This document shows, in pieces, positions 8,764-16,520 of a stretch of 64,000 nt of DNA. Where the stretch lies: contig NZ_QUMQ01000001.1 in assembly GCF_003387075.1 (NCBI RefSeq), forward strand, positions 3,286,001-3,350,000. The letters are read 5' to 3'. How positions within the stretch are numbered: the stretch's first letter is position 1; each line of letters opens with the position of its first letter. The DNA comes from Asanoa ferruginea (GTDB lineage Bacteria > Actinomycetota > Actinomycetes > Mycobacteriales > Micromonosporaceae). A program made the position numbers and the translations under genes. The notes under the pieces are model-generated. The model was not told the origin of the DNA. It ran no database searches and worked only from the letters and a program-made list of their open reading frames with translations.

Positions 8764-11565
8764 GTGGTCCCTGGGCCGGCGATCGAGCTGCGGGTGCTCG
8801 GGCCGCTGAGCCTTACGCTCGCCGCTGAGCAGCGGTTGCCACCACGCGACCGTGACCTGCTCGCCCTGCTCGCCTGCCGGCCCAACGCGCCCGTCCCGGC
8901 CGGTCAGTTGGTCGACGCGCTCTGGCCGGCCCAACCGCCGCGTACCGCGGCCAAGGCACTCCAGGTGCGGGTGCACGAGCTGCGGCGGGCGCTCGGCGAC
9001 CCGGGCCGGATCAAGCACGACCAGCAGGGGTACGCGCTGTCCGTCGCGCCGGCCGAGGTCGACGCCCCGGCGTTCGAGGCGCTGCTCGGTCAGGGCCGGG
9101 CCGAGTTGGGCGCCGGCCGCCTCGCCGCCGGCGTCGCCGTGTTGCGGCGGGCCCTCGACCTCTGGCGGGGTCCGGCCTTCGCCGGCCAGGACCATCTCGA
9201 GCCTGTGCGGGTAGAGGCGGCGCGCCTCGCCGAGCTGCGGCTCGCGATGGTCGAGGCGCTGGCCGACGCCGAGATCGCACGTGGCCGGCACAGCGAGATC
9301 GTCGAGTTGTTGCGGACCGTGCAGGCCGAGCATCCGCTGCGCGAGGAGGTGACCGCCCGGCTGATGCTGGCCCTACACCGGGCGGGCCGTACCGCGGAGG
9401 CGGTGCGCCACTATCGCGAGCTGCACCGGCGGCTCGCCACAGAGCTGGGCGCCGTGCCGGCCCGCTCGCTGCGCGACCTGCGCGCGGCGATCGTCGCCGG
9501 CGATCCGGCGCTCGACCTGCCGCAGCCGGTGGTGGCCGTGCCGAAGCCGGCCGAGCTGCCGACCGAGGTGCCCGCGTTCGTCGGCCGGGCCGGCGAGATC
9601 GAGCAGCTCCGCGCCGTGCTCACCGCGCGGACCGGCACCACCGCGATCGCCTCCGTCAACGGGATCGGCGGGGTCGGCAAGTCGGCGCTCGCCGTCGTTG
9701 TGGCCGCGGCCCTGTCCAGAGCAGACGCGTTTCCAGACGGGCAGCTGTTCGTCAACCTGCACGGTGCGACCGCGGGGCTGCGGCCACTGACACCGGTCGA
9801 CGTGCTCGCCCGCTTCCTGCGCTCACTGGGCATCGAGCCGCCGCACGATGTCGAGGAGGCCGCGGCGCGGTTCCGCTCGGCGACCGCCAACCGCCGGATG
9901 CTGCTCGTGCTCGACAACGCCTTCGACGCGCACCAGGTGCGACCACTGCTGCCCGGCGGCGGCTCCTGCGCGGTGCTGGTCACCAGCCGGCGCGTGCTGT
10001 CCACCCTGGATGGCGCCGCCCAGCTGCGATTGGGGCCGTTGGGGCAGGACGACGCGCTGACCCTGCTGGCCCGGCTGGCCGGCGGCGACCGGGTCGCCGC
10101 CGAGCACGCCGCGGCGGCCGACATCGCCCGGTTCTGCGGGCTGCTCCCCCTCGCCCTGCGGGTGACCGGCGCACGACTGGTCGCGCAACCGGCGCGCAGC
10201 CTGGCCACCTACGCCGACCAGCTCTCCGACGAACGGCGCCGGCTCGACGCGCTGGAGCACGCCGACCTGGCGGTGCGGGCCAGCATCGCGGCCAGCCACC
10301 AGGACCTCGGCGGCCAACCCGAGGTGGCCGCGCTGCTGGCCCAGGTGGCGGGCCTCGACGTGCCGGATGTGACCGCGGAGGTCGCCGGTGCCGTCGCCGC
10401 GCTGCCGGTGGCGCAGGCCGCGACCGCACTCGACCGGCTGGTCGACATCCAGCTGATGGAGCAGCCGGCCGACGGCCGCTACCGGATGCACGACCTGATC
10501 CGGCTGTTCGCTCGCGAGCGGGCCGGCCTGGCACCGGAGGCGCTCGTGCGGGTGGCCGACCACTACGCCGCCATCGGCGAGCGGGCCACCCGGTTGCTCG
10601 ACCCGGGCCAGGCGAAGTGGCTGGGCGACGCGGCTGCGGGCCTGGACGGCGGCACGGCCGCCGCCGCCCGCGTCTGGCTCGACGCCGAACGGGCTCACAT
10701 CGTCGGCATCGTGCGCCAGCTCTCCGCGTTGCCGGGCCAGGCGAGCGCCGCCGCGATCCGGCTCGGTGCCGCGTTCGCCACACCCCTGGACATGGGCGGT
10801 TATCTGCGCGAATGGATCGACTGCGGCGAGGCGGTCGTGGCGGTGGCCGCACGGCTCGGCGACCGGCCGGCCGAGGCGCGGGCCCGGATGTTCCTCGGCT
10901 ACGCCTACGGCCGGCTGGGTCGCCAGGCCCACGAGGTCGAAGAGGTCGAACGCGCCCTCGTCCTGTGGCGCCGCGTTGGTGACCGCTTCGGCGAGTCCGG
11001 CGCTCTCAACGCCTGCGGCCTGGCCTATCTGCACGTCGGCCGGTTGGCCGAAGGGATCGCGCACCTGGAGAGCGGGTTGGCGCTGCGCCGCGCCGTCGGC
11101 GACCAGCACGGCGAGTCGATGCTGCTCGACAACCTCGGCTGCGGTTACCGCGCACAGGGCCGGCTGGCGGAAGCGATCGAGGTGCACGAGAAGGCGCTCG
11201 CGCTGGCCGACGAACTGGGCAACGTCCGGTCGCAAGCGCATGCGCTCGGCAACCTGGCCGAAGACCTGCGCGCGGCCGGCGACTACCACCGGGCCCTGAC
11301 CTATTACCGCCGCAGCCTGGCCAACCACCGGGCGTTCGGCGAGCGTCATCACGAGGCCCGCGAGATGTGGGGGATCGGCTCCGTGCTGCACCGGCTCGGC
11401 CGCTCGCGGCCGGCCCGCCGGCACTGGGACGGTGCCCTTGCGATCCTCCAGGAGACCGGCCGGCTGACCGCCGACGAGGTGGCGGAGATCAGGCGGGGGC
11501 CGGTCGATGTGGTGCCGGCCGCGATCGAGGTGCTCGGGCTGACAAATGTCATAACCACGTCGTAA
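8764..11565 (+). CDS. AfsR-like regulator: winged helix, BTAD, NB-ARC, TPR
   Basis: 933 aa; GTG at 8764 preceded by GAGGAG. Residues ~1-95 are the DNA-binding winged helix (IELRVLGPLSLTL), ~100-245 the BTAD domain, ~270-560 a STAND NTPase with P-loop GIGGVGKS (~res 299) and Walker B LLVLDNAFD followed by VRPLLPGGG...VLVTSRR. The C-terminus (~680-900) contains repeated TPR units (LGNVRSQAHALGNLAEDLRAAGDYHRALTYYRRSLANH). The length and order match AfsR-class signal-integrating activators. It is followed, with 52 bp between, by a second protein of the same architecture; the two look like a tandem duplication. Confidence 0.92.
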   Translation: MVPGPAIELRVLGPLSLTLAAEQRLPPRDRDLLALLACRPNAPVPAGQLVDALWPAQPPRTAAKALQVRVHELRRALGDPGRIKHDQQGYALSVAPAEVDAPAFEALLGQGRAELGAGRLAAGVAVLRRALDLWRGPAFAGQDHLEPVRVEAARLAELRLAMVEALADAEIARGRHSEIVELLRTVQAEHPLREEVTARLMLALHRAGRTAEAVRHYRELHRRLATELGAVPARSLRDLRAAIVAGDPALDLPQPVVAVPKPAELPTEVPAFVGRAGEIEQLRAVLTARTGTTAIASVNGIGGVGKSALAVVVAAALSRADAFPDGQLFVNLHGATAGLRPLTPVDVLARFLRSLGIEPPHDVEEAAARFRSATANRRMLLVLDNAFDAHQVRPLLPGGGSCAVLVTSRRVLSTLDGAAQLRLGPLGQDDALTLLARLAGGDRVAAEHAAAADIARFCGLLPLALRVTGARLVAQPARSLATYADQLSDERRRLDALEHADLAVRASIAASHQDLGGQPEVAALLAQVAGLDVPDVTAEVAGAVAALPVAQAATALDRLVDIQLMEQPADGRYRMHDLIRLFARERAGLAPEALVRVADHYAAIGERATRLLDPGQAKWLGDAAAGLDGGTAAAARVWLDAERAHIVGIVRQLSALPGQASAAAIRLGAAFATPLDMGGYLREWIDCGEAVVAVAARLGDRPAEARARMFLGYAYGRLGRQAHEVEEVERALVLWRRVGDRFGESGALNACGLAYLHVGRLAEGIAHLESGLALRRAVGDQHGESMLLDNLGCGYRAQGRLAEAIEVHEKALALADELGNVRSQAHALGNLAEDLRAAGDYHRALTYYRRSLANHRAFGERHHEAREMWGIGSVLHRLGRSRPARRHWDGALAILQETGRLTADEVAEIRRGPVDVVPAAIEVLGLTNVITTS

Positions 11566-11582
11566 CCGGCCAGGTCCATGAT
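11552..11582 (+). promoter_or_regulatory. Candidate SARP-type repeat and -10 upstream of the second AfsR-like gene
   Basis: TAACC occurs at 11552-11556 and 11563-11567, again with an 11-nt period, followed by CATGAT at 11577-11582 as a possible -10 about 8 nt after the second heptamer. Spacing matches SARP-dependent promoters, but only 5 of 7 bases repeat. It overlaps the end of the first AfsR-like gene. Inference. Confidence 0.3.
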
Positions 11583-11617
11583 GGGTGGCAGAGACCGGGA
11601 CGGGAGAGTTCACGACG

Positions 11618-14386
11618 GTGACTGGCGATACCCGCTTCCTGCTGCTCGGCCCCATCGAGGCGCACCGTGGCGACCAACCTCTTCCGCTGGGCCGCCGCCG
11701 CGAGCGCTGCCTGCTCGCCGTGCTGCTGCTGGCGGCCAACCGGGTGGTGCCCGCCGAGCGCCTGATGGACCTGCTGTGGGACGGCGATCCGCCCGACTCC
11801 GCGCGAGCCAGCCTGCACACCCACGTCTCGCGGCTACGGGTGCGGCTCGAGCCCGGCGTGGTCATCGCGGCCCAGCATGGCGGGTATGTGGTGCGGACCG
11901 ATCCGGCCGCCATCGACGCACACCGCTTCGCCGGGCTGGTCCGTGATGCCCGTGCGGTGACCGACCCCGAGCGGCGGGCAACGGTCCTGCGCCGCGCGCT
12001 GGCGCTGTGGCGCGGCCCGGCGCTGGCCGACAGCGGGAGCGACCGGCTTCGCGAGCGGGTCGTCGCCGACCTCACCGAGCTCCGGCTGACCGCGCTGGAG
12101 CTGGCGATCGACGCCGACCTCGCGTGCGGCCGGCACGCCGACGTCGTCGTCGAGGCGTCCGGCCTGGTCGCCGAGCATCCCCTCCGGGAGGGGCTGTGGG
12201 AGCGGTTCGCGCTGGCCCTGCACCGATCGGACCGGCGGGCCGACGCGCTCGACGTGCTCGATCGGGCCCGGGCCAGGCTCGCCCACGAGCTGGGCATCGA
12301 CCCCGGGCCGGGCCTGGCCCGGATGCGGCAGGCGATCCTGACCGCCGACCCGGGGCTCGCGCCGCCCCCACCGCGGGCCGGCGGCCTCCCGCGCCAGCTT
12401 CCGATGGACATCGCCGAGTTCACCGGCCGCGAGGCCGAGATCGAAAGCCTGGTGGAGCTCGCCGGCCGGCCGTCGGGCGCCGCGCGGATCGCGGTCGTGG
12501 AAGGAATGGCCGGCGTCGGCAAGACCCGGCTGGCGGTGCACGTCGCTCGATTGCTGGTCGACCAGGGCCGCTTCGACGAGGTGCAGCTCTGGGCCGACCT
12601 GCACGGGCTCGCGGGCGACCAGCCGCGGGCCGATCCACACGAGGTGCTCGGCCGGTTCCTGCGCGAGCTGGGCGTGCCCGACGCACCCGTCGACCCGCAG
12701 GAGCGCGCGGCCCTCTACCGGAGCCTGCTGGCCGGCCGTCGGGTGCTGGTGCTGCTCGACAACGCGGCCGACGAGGAACAGGTCCGGCCATTGCTGCCGG
12801 GCGGCCCACACTGCCTGGTGCTGATCACCACCCGACGCCGGCTGTTCCGGCTGGAGGGCGGCTGGCCATTGCCGCTCGACGTGTTCAGCCCCAGCGAGGC
12901 GGCCGAGCTGATCACGAGGGTGGCCGGGCCCGGCCGGGTCGTCGCACACACCGCCGACGTGGCGCAGCTCGCCGAACTCTGCGGTCACCTGCCGCTGGCC
13001 GTCACGCTGGCCGCCCGACGGTTGCAGGGCCGTCCGACGTGGACGGTCGCCGACCTGGTCGACCGGCTCGCGACCGACGACAGCCGGCAGACTCTGCAAT
13101 CGGCGTTCGACCTGTCCTACCAGGCCCTCGGGTCCGAACAACGCCGGTTCCTGCGGATGCTGGGCCTGCACCCCGGCCCCGACTTCACCGCCGACTCGCT
13201 CGGTGCCCTGGTCGCCCGCCCGCGTGACGAGGCCGAGGGCATCCTCGAAAGCCTGCTCGACGAGCACCTCGTGCAGCAGCGGGTGCCCGGCCGCTATCTC
13301 CTGCACGACCTGGTCCGTGGTTACGCCGCGTCCCGGGTCGCGCGCGACGAATCGGTCCCGACCCGGCACGCCGCCATCGGCCAGCTCCTCACCCACTACC
13401 TCGATCTCGCGCGGCAGGCGACGCTGCTGATCCACCCCAGCGAGTCGCGCCGGGTGGCGCGCACGTCGGCCGGCGCCGACGGCCGGGGCTGGCCGCGGAC
13501 CGCAGCCGAGGCCGCCGCCTGGGGCGACGCCAACTTGCCAACCCTGGTGGCGACCGTGCGATTGGCGGCCGGGCTACCCGGGCCGTTGCCGCGGCTCGCG
13601 GTGGAGCTGGTGCTCGCCCTCTACCGGCCGCTGGCCAACCGGGGTCACCACGACGAGCGGCTGGTCCTCAACGCGCTCGCGGCGCACACCGCCGGCCGGA
13701 TCGGCGACCGGCGGGCCGAGGCGCAGGCGCTCGAAGACCTCGGGGTGATGTGTGGGCAGATCGGGCGGCTCACCGAGGCGGTGCAGCACATCAGCGCGGC
13801 GCTGGCGATCTGGCGCGAGCTCGACGACCCGATCGGCATCACCGGCTGCCTGACCCAGCTCGGCAACAGCTACCGGCAGCTCGGCCGGTTCGACGACGCG
13901 GTGCGCCACCTGCGGCGCAGCCTCGCGGTGAGCCGGGCCGCCGATTACCGGGCCGGCGCGGCCGGTGTGCTCAACAACCTCGGCCTTGCCCTGCAGGGCA
14001 TGGGTGCGCACGACCGCGCGCTGCGCTACCAGCGACGCAGCGTCGCCGCGTTCCAGGCGCTCGACAACCATCGCGGCGCGAGCATCGCGCGGGCCAACCT
14101 CGGCTGGGCGTGCCAGCGGGCCGGCCAGCCGGGCGAGGCGCTCGGTCACCACCGGGCCGGTCTGCGGGTGTTCCGCGAGGTCGGCGACCGCTACAACGAG
14201 GCCGAGCAGCTCTGGGCTCTCGGGCTGGCCCACCACACGCTCGGCGAACACGGGGTCGCGCGAGCGAGTTGGCGGGATTCGGTTGGCCAGCTTGTCGACC
14301 TGGGGCACCTCGCCGACGACGAGGGCGAAGAGCTGCTCGCCGCGGCGGTGCCGGCGACCCCCGACGTGATCCGGTTGAACAGTTGA
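11618..14386 (+). CDS. AfsR-like regulator: winged helix, BTAD, NB-ARC, TPR (second copy)
   Basis: 922 aa from the GTG at 11618, favoured by GGGAGAG 9 nt upstream; an in-frame GTG at 11585 would add 11 residues and has no clear ribosome site. Order of domains: winged helix (FLLLGPIEAHRGDQPLPLGRRRERCLL, ~1-95), BTAD (~95-245, ending HELGIDPGPGLARMR), NB-ARC with P-loop GMAGVGKT (~res 295) and VLVLLDNAADEEQVRPLLPGG, then TPR repeats (~680-900). Its TGA overlaps the TTG of the first type VII secretion gene by 4 bp, so it is probably co-transcribed with that operon and a candidate regulator of it. Confidence 0.9.
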   Translation: MTGDTRFLLLGPIEAHRGDQPLPLGRRRERCLLAVLLLAANRVVPAERLMDLLWDGDPPDSARASLHTHVSRLRVRLEPGVVIAAQHGGYVVRTDPAAIDAHRFAGLVRDARAVTDPERRATVLRRALALWRGPALADSGSDRLRERVVADLTELRLTALELAIDADLACGRHADVVVEASGLVAEHPLREGLWERFALALHRSDRRADALDVLDRARARLAHELGIDPGPGLARMRQAILTADPGLAPPPPRAGGLPRQLPMDIAEFTGREAEIESLVELAGRPSGAARIAVVEGMAGVGKTRLAVHVARLLVDQGRFDEVQLWADLHGLAGDQPRADPHEVLGRFLRELGVPDAPVDPQERAALYRSLLAGRRVLVLLDNAADEEQVRPLLPGGPHCLVLITTRRRLFRLEGGWPLPLDVFSPSEAAELITRVAGPGRVVAHTADVAQLAELCGHLPLAVTLAARRLQGRPTWTVADLVDRLATDDSRQTLQSAFDLSYQALGSEQRRFLRMLGLHPGPDFTADSLGALVARPRDEAEGILESLLDEHLVQQRVPGRYLLHDLVRGYAASRVARDESVPTRHAAIGQLLTHYLDLARQATLLIHPSESRRVARTSAGADGRGWPRTAAEAAAWGDANLPTLVATVRLAAGLPGPLPRLAVELVLALYRPLANRGHHDERLVLNALAAHTAGRIGDRRAEAQALEDLGVMCGQIGRLTEAVQHISAALAIWRELDDPIGITGCLTQLGNSYRQLGRFDDAVRHLRRSLAVSRAADYRAGAAGVLNNLGLALQGMGAHDRALRYQRRSVAAFQALDNHRGASIARANLGWACQRAGQPGEALGHHRAGLRVFREVGDRYNEAEQLWALGLAHHTLGEHGVARASWRDSVGQLVDLGHLADDEGEELLAAAVPATPDVIRLNS

Positions 14387-15330
14387 GGGTCGCCGACACG
14401 GTCACCGACCGGGCCTGTGTGGTGTTGCAGGACCGGCCGGTGCTGGGCCTGCACCGCGGGCTGGTCGACCTGCTGCTCGCCGCCGAACGCGATGGCCGGG
14501 CGGTGCGGGTGGTCACGCCGCCGACCACCCGGCTGACCATGCCGTTGCACGCCGTGCTGGCCGGTGGGGCCGGCAGCTGGGTGGTCCGCTACCCGGAGCA
14601 CGGCTACTTCGACGCCGACTCCGGTGCGCCCCTGCACTGGTCGGAGGGAGACTTCGCGGCCTACGCCGAGCCCGCCGGCCCGGCAGCGGCAACCGATGCC
14701 GGCTCGCAGCTCTGGATGACCGTGCGGCTGCTGCACACCAGCCCGCCGGCCTCCTTCGGCCTGGCCACCGAGGCGGTGTGCACGGCGCTGACCGGCGGGC
14801 CGCCGGCCGGCTGGGGCAATGCCGAACCGGTGGCCGAGCCCTGGCGACCGATCGAGCTGAGCATCGCGGCGGCCAGCCGGGGGCGGCGACCGACCACGCT
14901 GGTGGTGGTCGGTGGTGGTCAGCGGGCGGCCATCGGGCTGCTCGAGTTCGCCATCGAGCCCGCCGGCATCAGCGAGACGCTGACCATGGCCGTGGGTGGT
15001 TTCGCCGCCGCACCGCCAGACCTTGACGAGCTGGCCACGCGGCTCGCGACCGACCATCCGCTGGGACTCGCGCTGATGGTGTTCCGGCCGGGCCGGGCCG
15101 ACCTGACGCAGGTGCCGTTCGAGCCCGCCGAAGGGCGTCCGCTGTGCGTCACGGTAGGTCCGACGGCATATACCGGCGACGGGCGCGACGCACTGCTCGC
15201 ACTCCCAGGTGCCCGCACCGCGGGCCCGGCTGTCCATTGCGACCTGTCCGCCGGTTGGGCCGCGTACGCCCAGGTCAGATCCGTTGCCATGGCCGGCAAG
15301 GAGGATGGCAAGCCGGACGCGGTTGGCTAG
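14383..15330 (+). CDS. DUF6177-like protein of the type VII secretion locus
   Basis: 315 aa from the TTG at 14383, which overlaps the previous stop (TTGA). A GTG at 14419 is the next alternative. The protein (RPVLGLHRGLVDLLLAAERDGRAVRVVTPPTTRLTMPLHAVLAGGAGSW..., ending in YAQVRSVAMAGKE) resembles the DUF6177 family encoded in actinobacterial ESX-like loci; this match is from memory. No signal peptide or membrane segments; ~45% of the length is beta-rich with repeated RP.EL/LVVVGGG elements. Role unknown: position suggests a cytosolic accessory or chaperone of the secretion system. Confidence 0.65.
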   Translation: MRVADTVTDRACVVLQDRPVLGLHRGLVDLLLAAERDGRAVRVVTPPTTRLTMPLHAVLAGGAGSWVVRYPEHGYFDADSGAPLHWSEGDFAAYAEPAGPAAATDAGSQLWMTVRLLHTSPPASFGLATEAVCTALTGGPPAGWGNAEPVAEPWRPIELSIAAASRGRRPTTLVVVGGGQRAAIGLLEFAIEPAGISETLTMAVGGFAAAPPDLDELATRLATDHPLGLALMVFRPGRADLTQVPFEPAEGRPLCVTVGPTAYTGDGRDALLALPGARTAGPAVHCDLSAGWAAYAQVRSVAMAGKEDGKPDAVG

Positions 15331-15378
15331 CCCGGCAGCCGGCGCCTCCGGCTGCGCGAAAACCTCCGGGAGGCGACC

Positions 15379-15714
15379 ATGCGATTCGACATGGGCAGCG
15401 ACGCGCTGCCGACGCTCATCAACCGCACCCAGGGGTCGCACCAGGACCTGGGCGCGCTCATCCGGCAGTTGATCGCCGCCGCCGAGCCGCTGGAGGGCAA
15501 GTTCAACGGCTCGGCCAAGGTGGCGTTCGACCGGTTCAAGGCCCGCGGCGACGAGATCACGGCCGAGCTGAACTCGGCCGTCGCCTCGATTCTCGGCGGC
15601 CAGCAGGGCATGAGCACCTCGTTCGTCGAGGGCGACCAGTCGATGGCGGACACCTCGCACGGCACCGAGGGTTCGGCCGACTTCGCCGGCGCGTCGTTCC
15701 GCACGCTGGCCTGA
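15379..15714 (+). CDS. ESX/WXG100-like small helical protein
   Basis: 111 aa; ATG at 15379 with GGGAGG upstream. Predicted helix-turn-helix hairpin: ALPTLINRTQGSHQDLGALIRQLIAAAEPLEGKF, a turn at NGSAK, then VAFDRFKARGDEITAELNSAVASILGGQQGMSTSFVEGDQSMAD. Size and layout are those of WXG100 secretion substrates, but the W-x-G turn is replaced by FNGSAK. It directly precedes a second small helical protein, and such pairs usually form heterodimers exported by EccC-containing systems. Confidence 0.75.
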   Translation: MRFDMGSDALPTLINRTQGSHQDLGALIRQLIAAAEPLEGKFNGSAKVAFDRFKARGDEITAELNSAVASILGGQQGMSTSFVEGDQSMADTSHGTEGSADFAGASFRTLA

Positions 15715-15740
15715 CCGTCCACATCAGACGAGGAGCGGTG

Positions 15741-16046
15741 ATGGGTTCACTGGATCGGCTCAGCTACGACACCGGTGCGTCCGCCGAGGCGCAGGGCAAC
15801 ATCGCGCGGGTGGTCGGCCAGCTCGAGAGCCTCATCAACGACCGTGACCAGGCGGTCAAGTCGGCGTTGGCGGACTTCTCCGCAGACGGCGTCTCCGACC
15901 TCTACCACGGCAAGGAGGTGCGCTGGAACCGGGCCGCGCAGGAGGTCCGCTCGATCATCGCGCTGATCCGCAAGACGTTGAGCGAGAACGACAGCACCGC
16001 CGGGCAGGCCCAGTCCCGGGCCCGCGCCGCGGTCGACGCGATCTGA
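15741..16046 (+). CDS. ESX/WXG100-like small helical protein (partner)
   Basis: 101 aa; ATG at 15741, with AGGAG 5 nt upstream. Two long helices flank a SADGVSDLYHGKEVRW turn: ASAEAQGNIARVVGQLESLINDRDQAVKSALADF and NRAAQEVRSIIALIRKTLSENDSTAGQAQSRARAAV. There is no classical WxG. It lies 26 bp behind the 15379 gene and 9 bp ahead of the next helical protein gene, as expected for a co-secreted ESX pair. Secretion itself is inference from family and context. Confidence 0.72.
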   Translation: MGSLDRLSYDTGASAEAQGNIARVVGQLESLINDRDQAVKSALADFSADGVSDLYHGKEVRWNRAAQEVRSIIALIRKTLSENDSTAGQAQSRARAAVDAI

Positions 16047-16055
16047 GGACGAGTC

Positions 16056-16520
16056 GTGGCCCGCTACCGCATCGAACCGCTCGGCGTGCGGCAGGTGGTC
16101 AACACCGTCGACGCGTACGCCCGGGACCAGCTCGCCAAGGCCAGTGAGAGCACCCAGGACGCGGTCGAGGCCGCGACGACCCATCTCGACCCGATGTCGC
16201 CGGTGCGTGGGCTGCTGAGCCCGTTCGGCCTCGCCGTCAGCGGTCAGCTCAAGGCGGTGTACGCGGCCACCAGCGACGTGCTGTCGGCCGCGGCGAACGC
16301 GACCAACGCCTACGTCGAAGCCGACCTGGAGATGGCCCGCCGCGGCGCGAACGGTGAGGTCTACGTCTCGGGTTCCGTGGGCGACCGGGCGCAGCACGCC
16401 GGTGCGCGGGAAGCCGGCGGGCTGGCCGCGCTGCCGCGCCAGGACGCTGACAACGCCCGCAACGGCAGCCACCCATCCCTCGCCGACTGGCTCGCGCAGG
16501 TCAACGGGGGCAAGCCGTGA
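16056..16520 (+). CDS. Helical ESX-associated protein, DUF6507-like
   Basis: 154 aa; GTG at 16056 after GAGGACGAG. It begins ARYRIEPLGVRQVVNTVDAYARDQL, similar to the DUF6507 proteins in actinobacterial type VII loci (from memory). Long amphipathic helices cover residues ~10-105 (STQDAVEAATTHLDP, LAVSGQLKAVYAATSDVLSAAANATNAYVEADLEMA); the last ~45 residues are polar and probably disordered. The stop overlaps the start of the 653-aa gene (GTGA). It may be a secreted partner or a dedicated chaperone of that large protein. Confidence 0.65.
   Translation: MARYRIEPLGVRQVVNTVDAYARDQLAKASESTQDAVEAATTHLDPMSPVRGLLSPFGLAVSGQLKAVYAATSDVLSAAANATNAYVEADLEMARRGANGEVYVSGSVGDRAQHAGAREAGGLAALPRQDADNARNGSHPSLADWLAQVNGGKP

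Noticed and set aside
9823..12522. 899-aa minus-strand open frame
   Set aside because: Antisense to two clear AfsR-like genes; low-complexity composition from GC-rich third positions.
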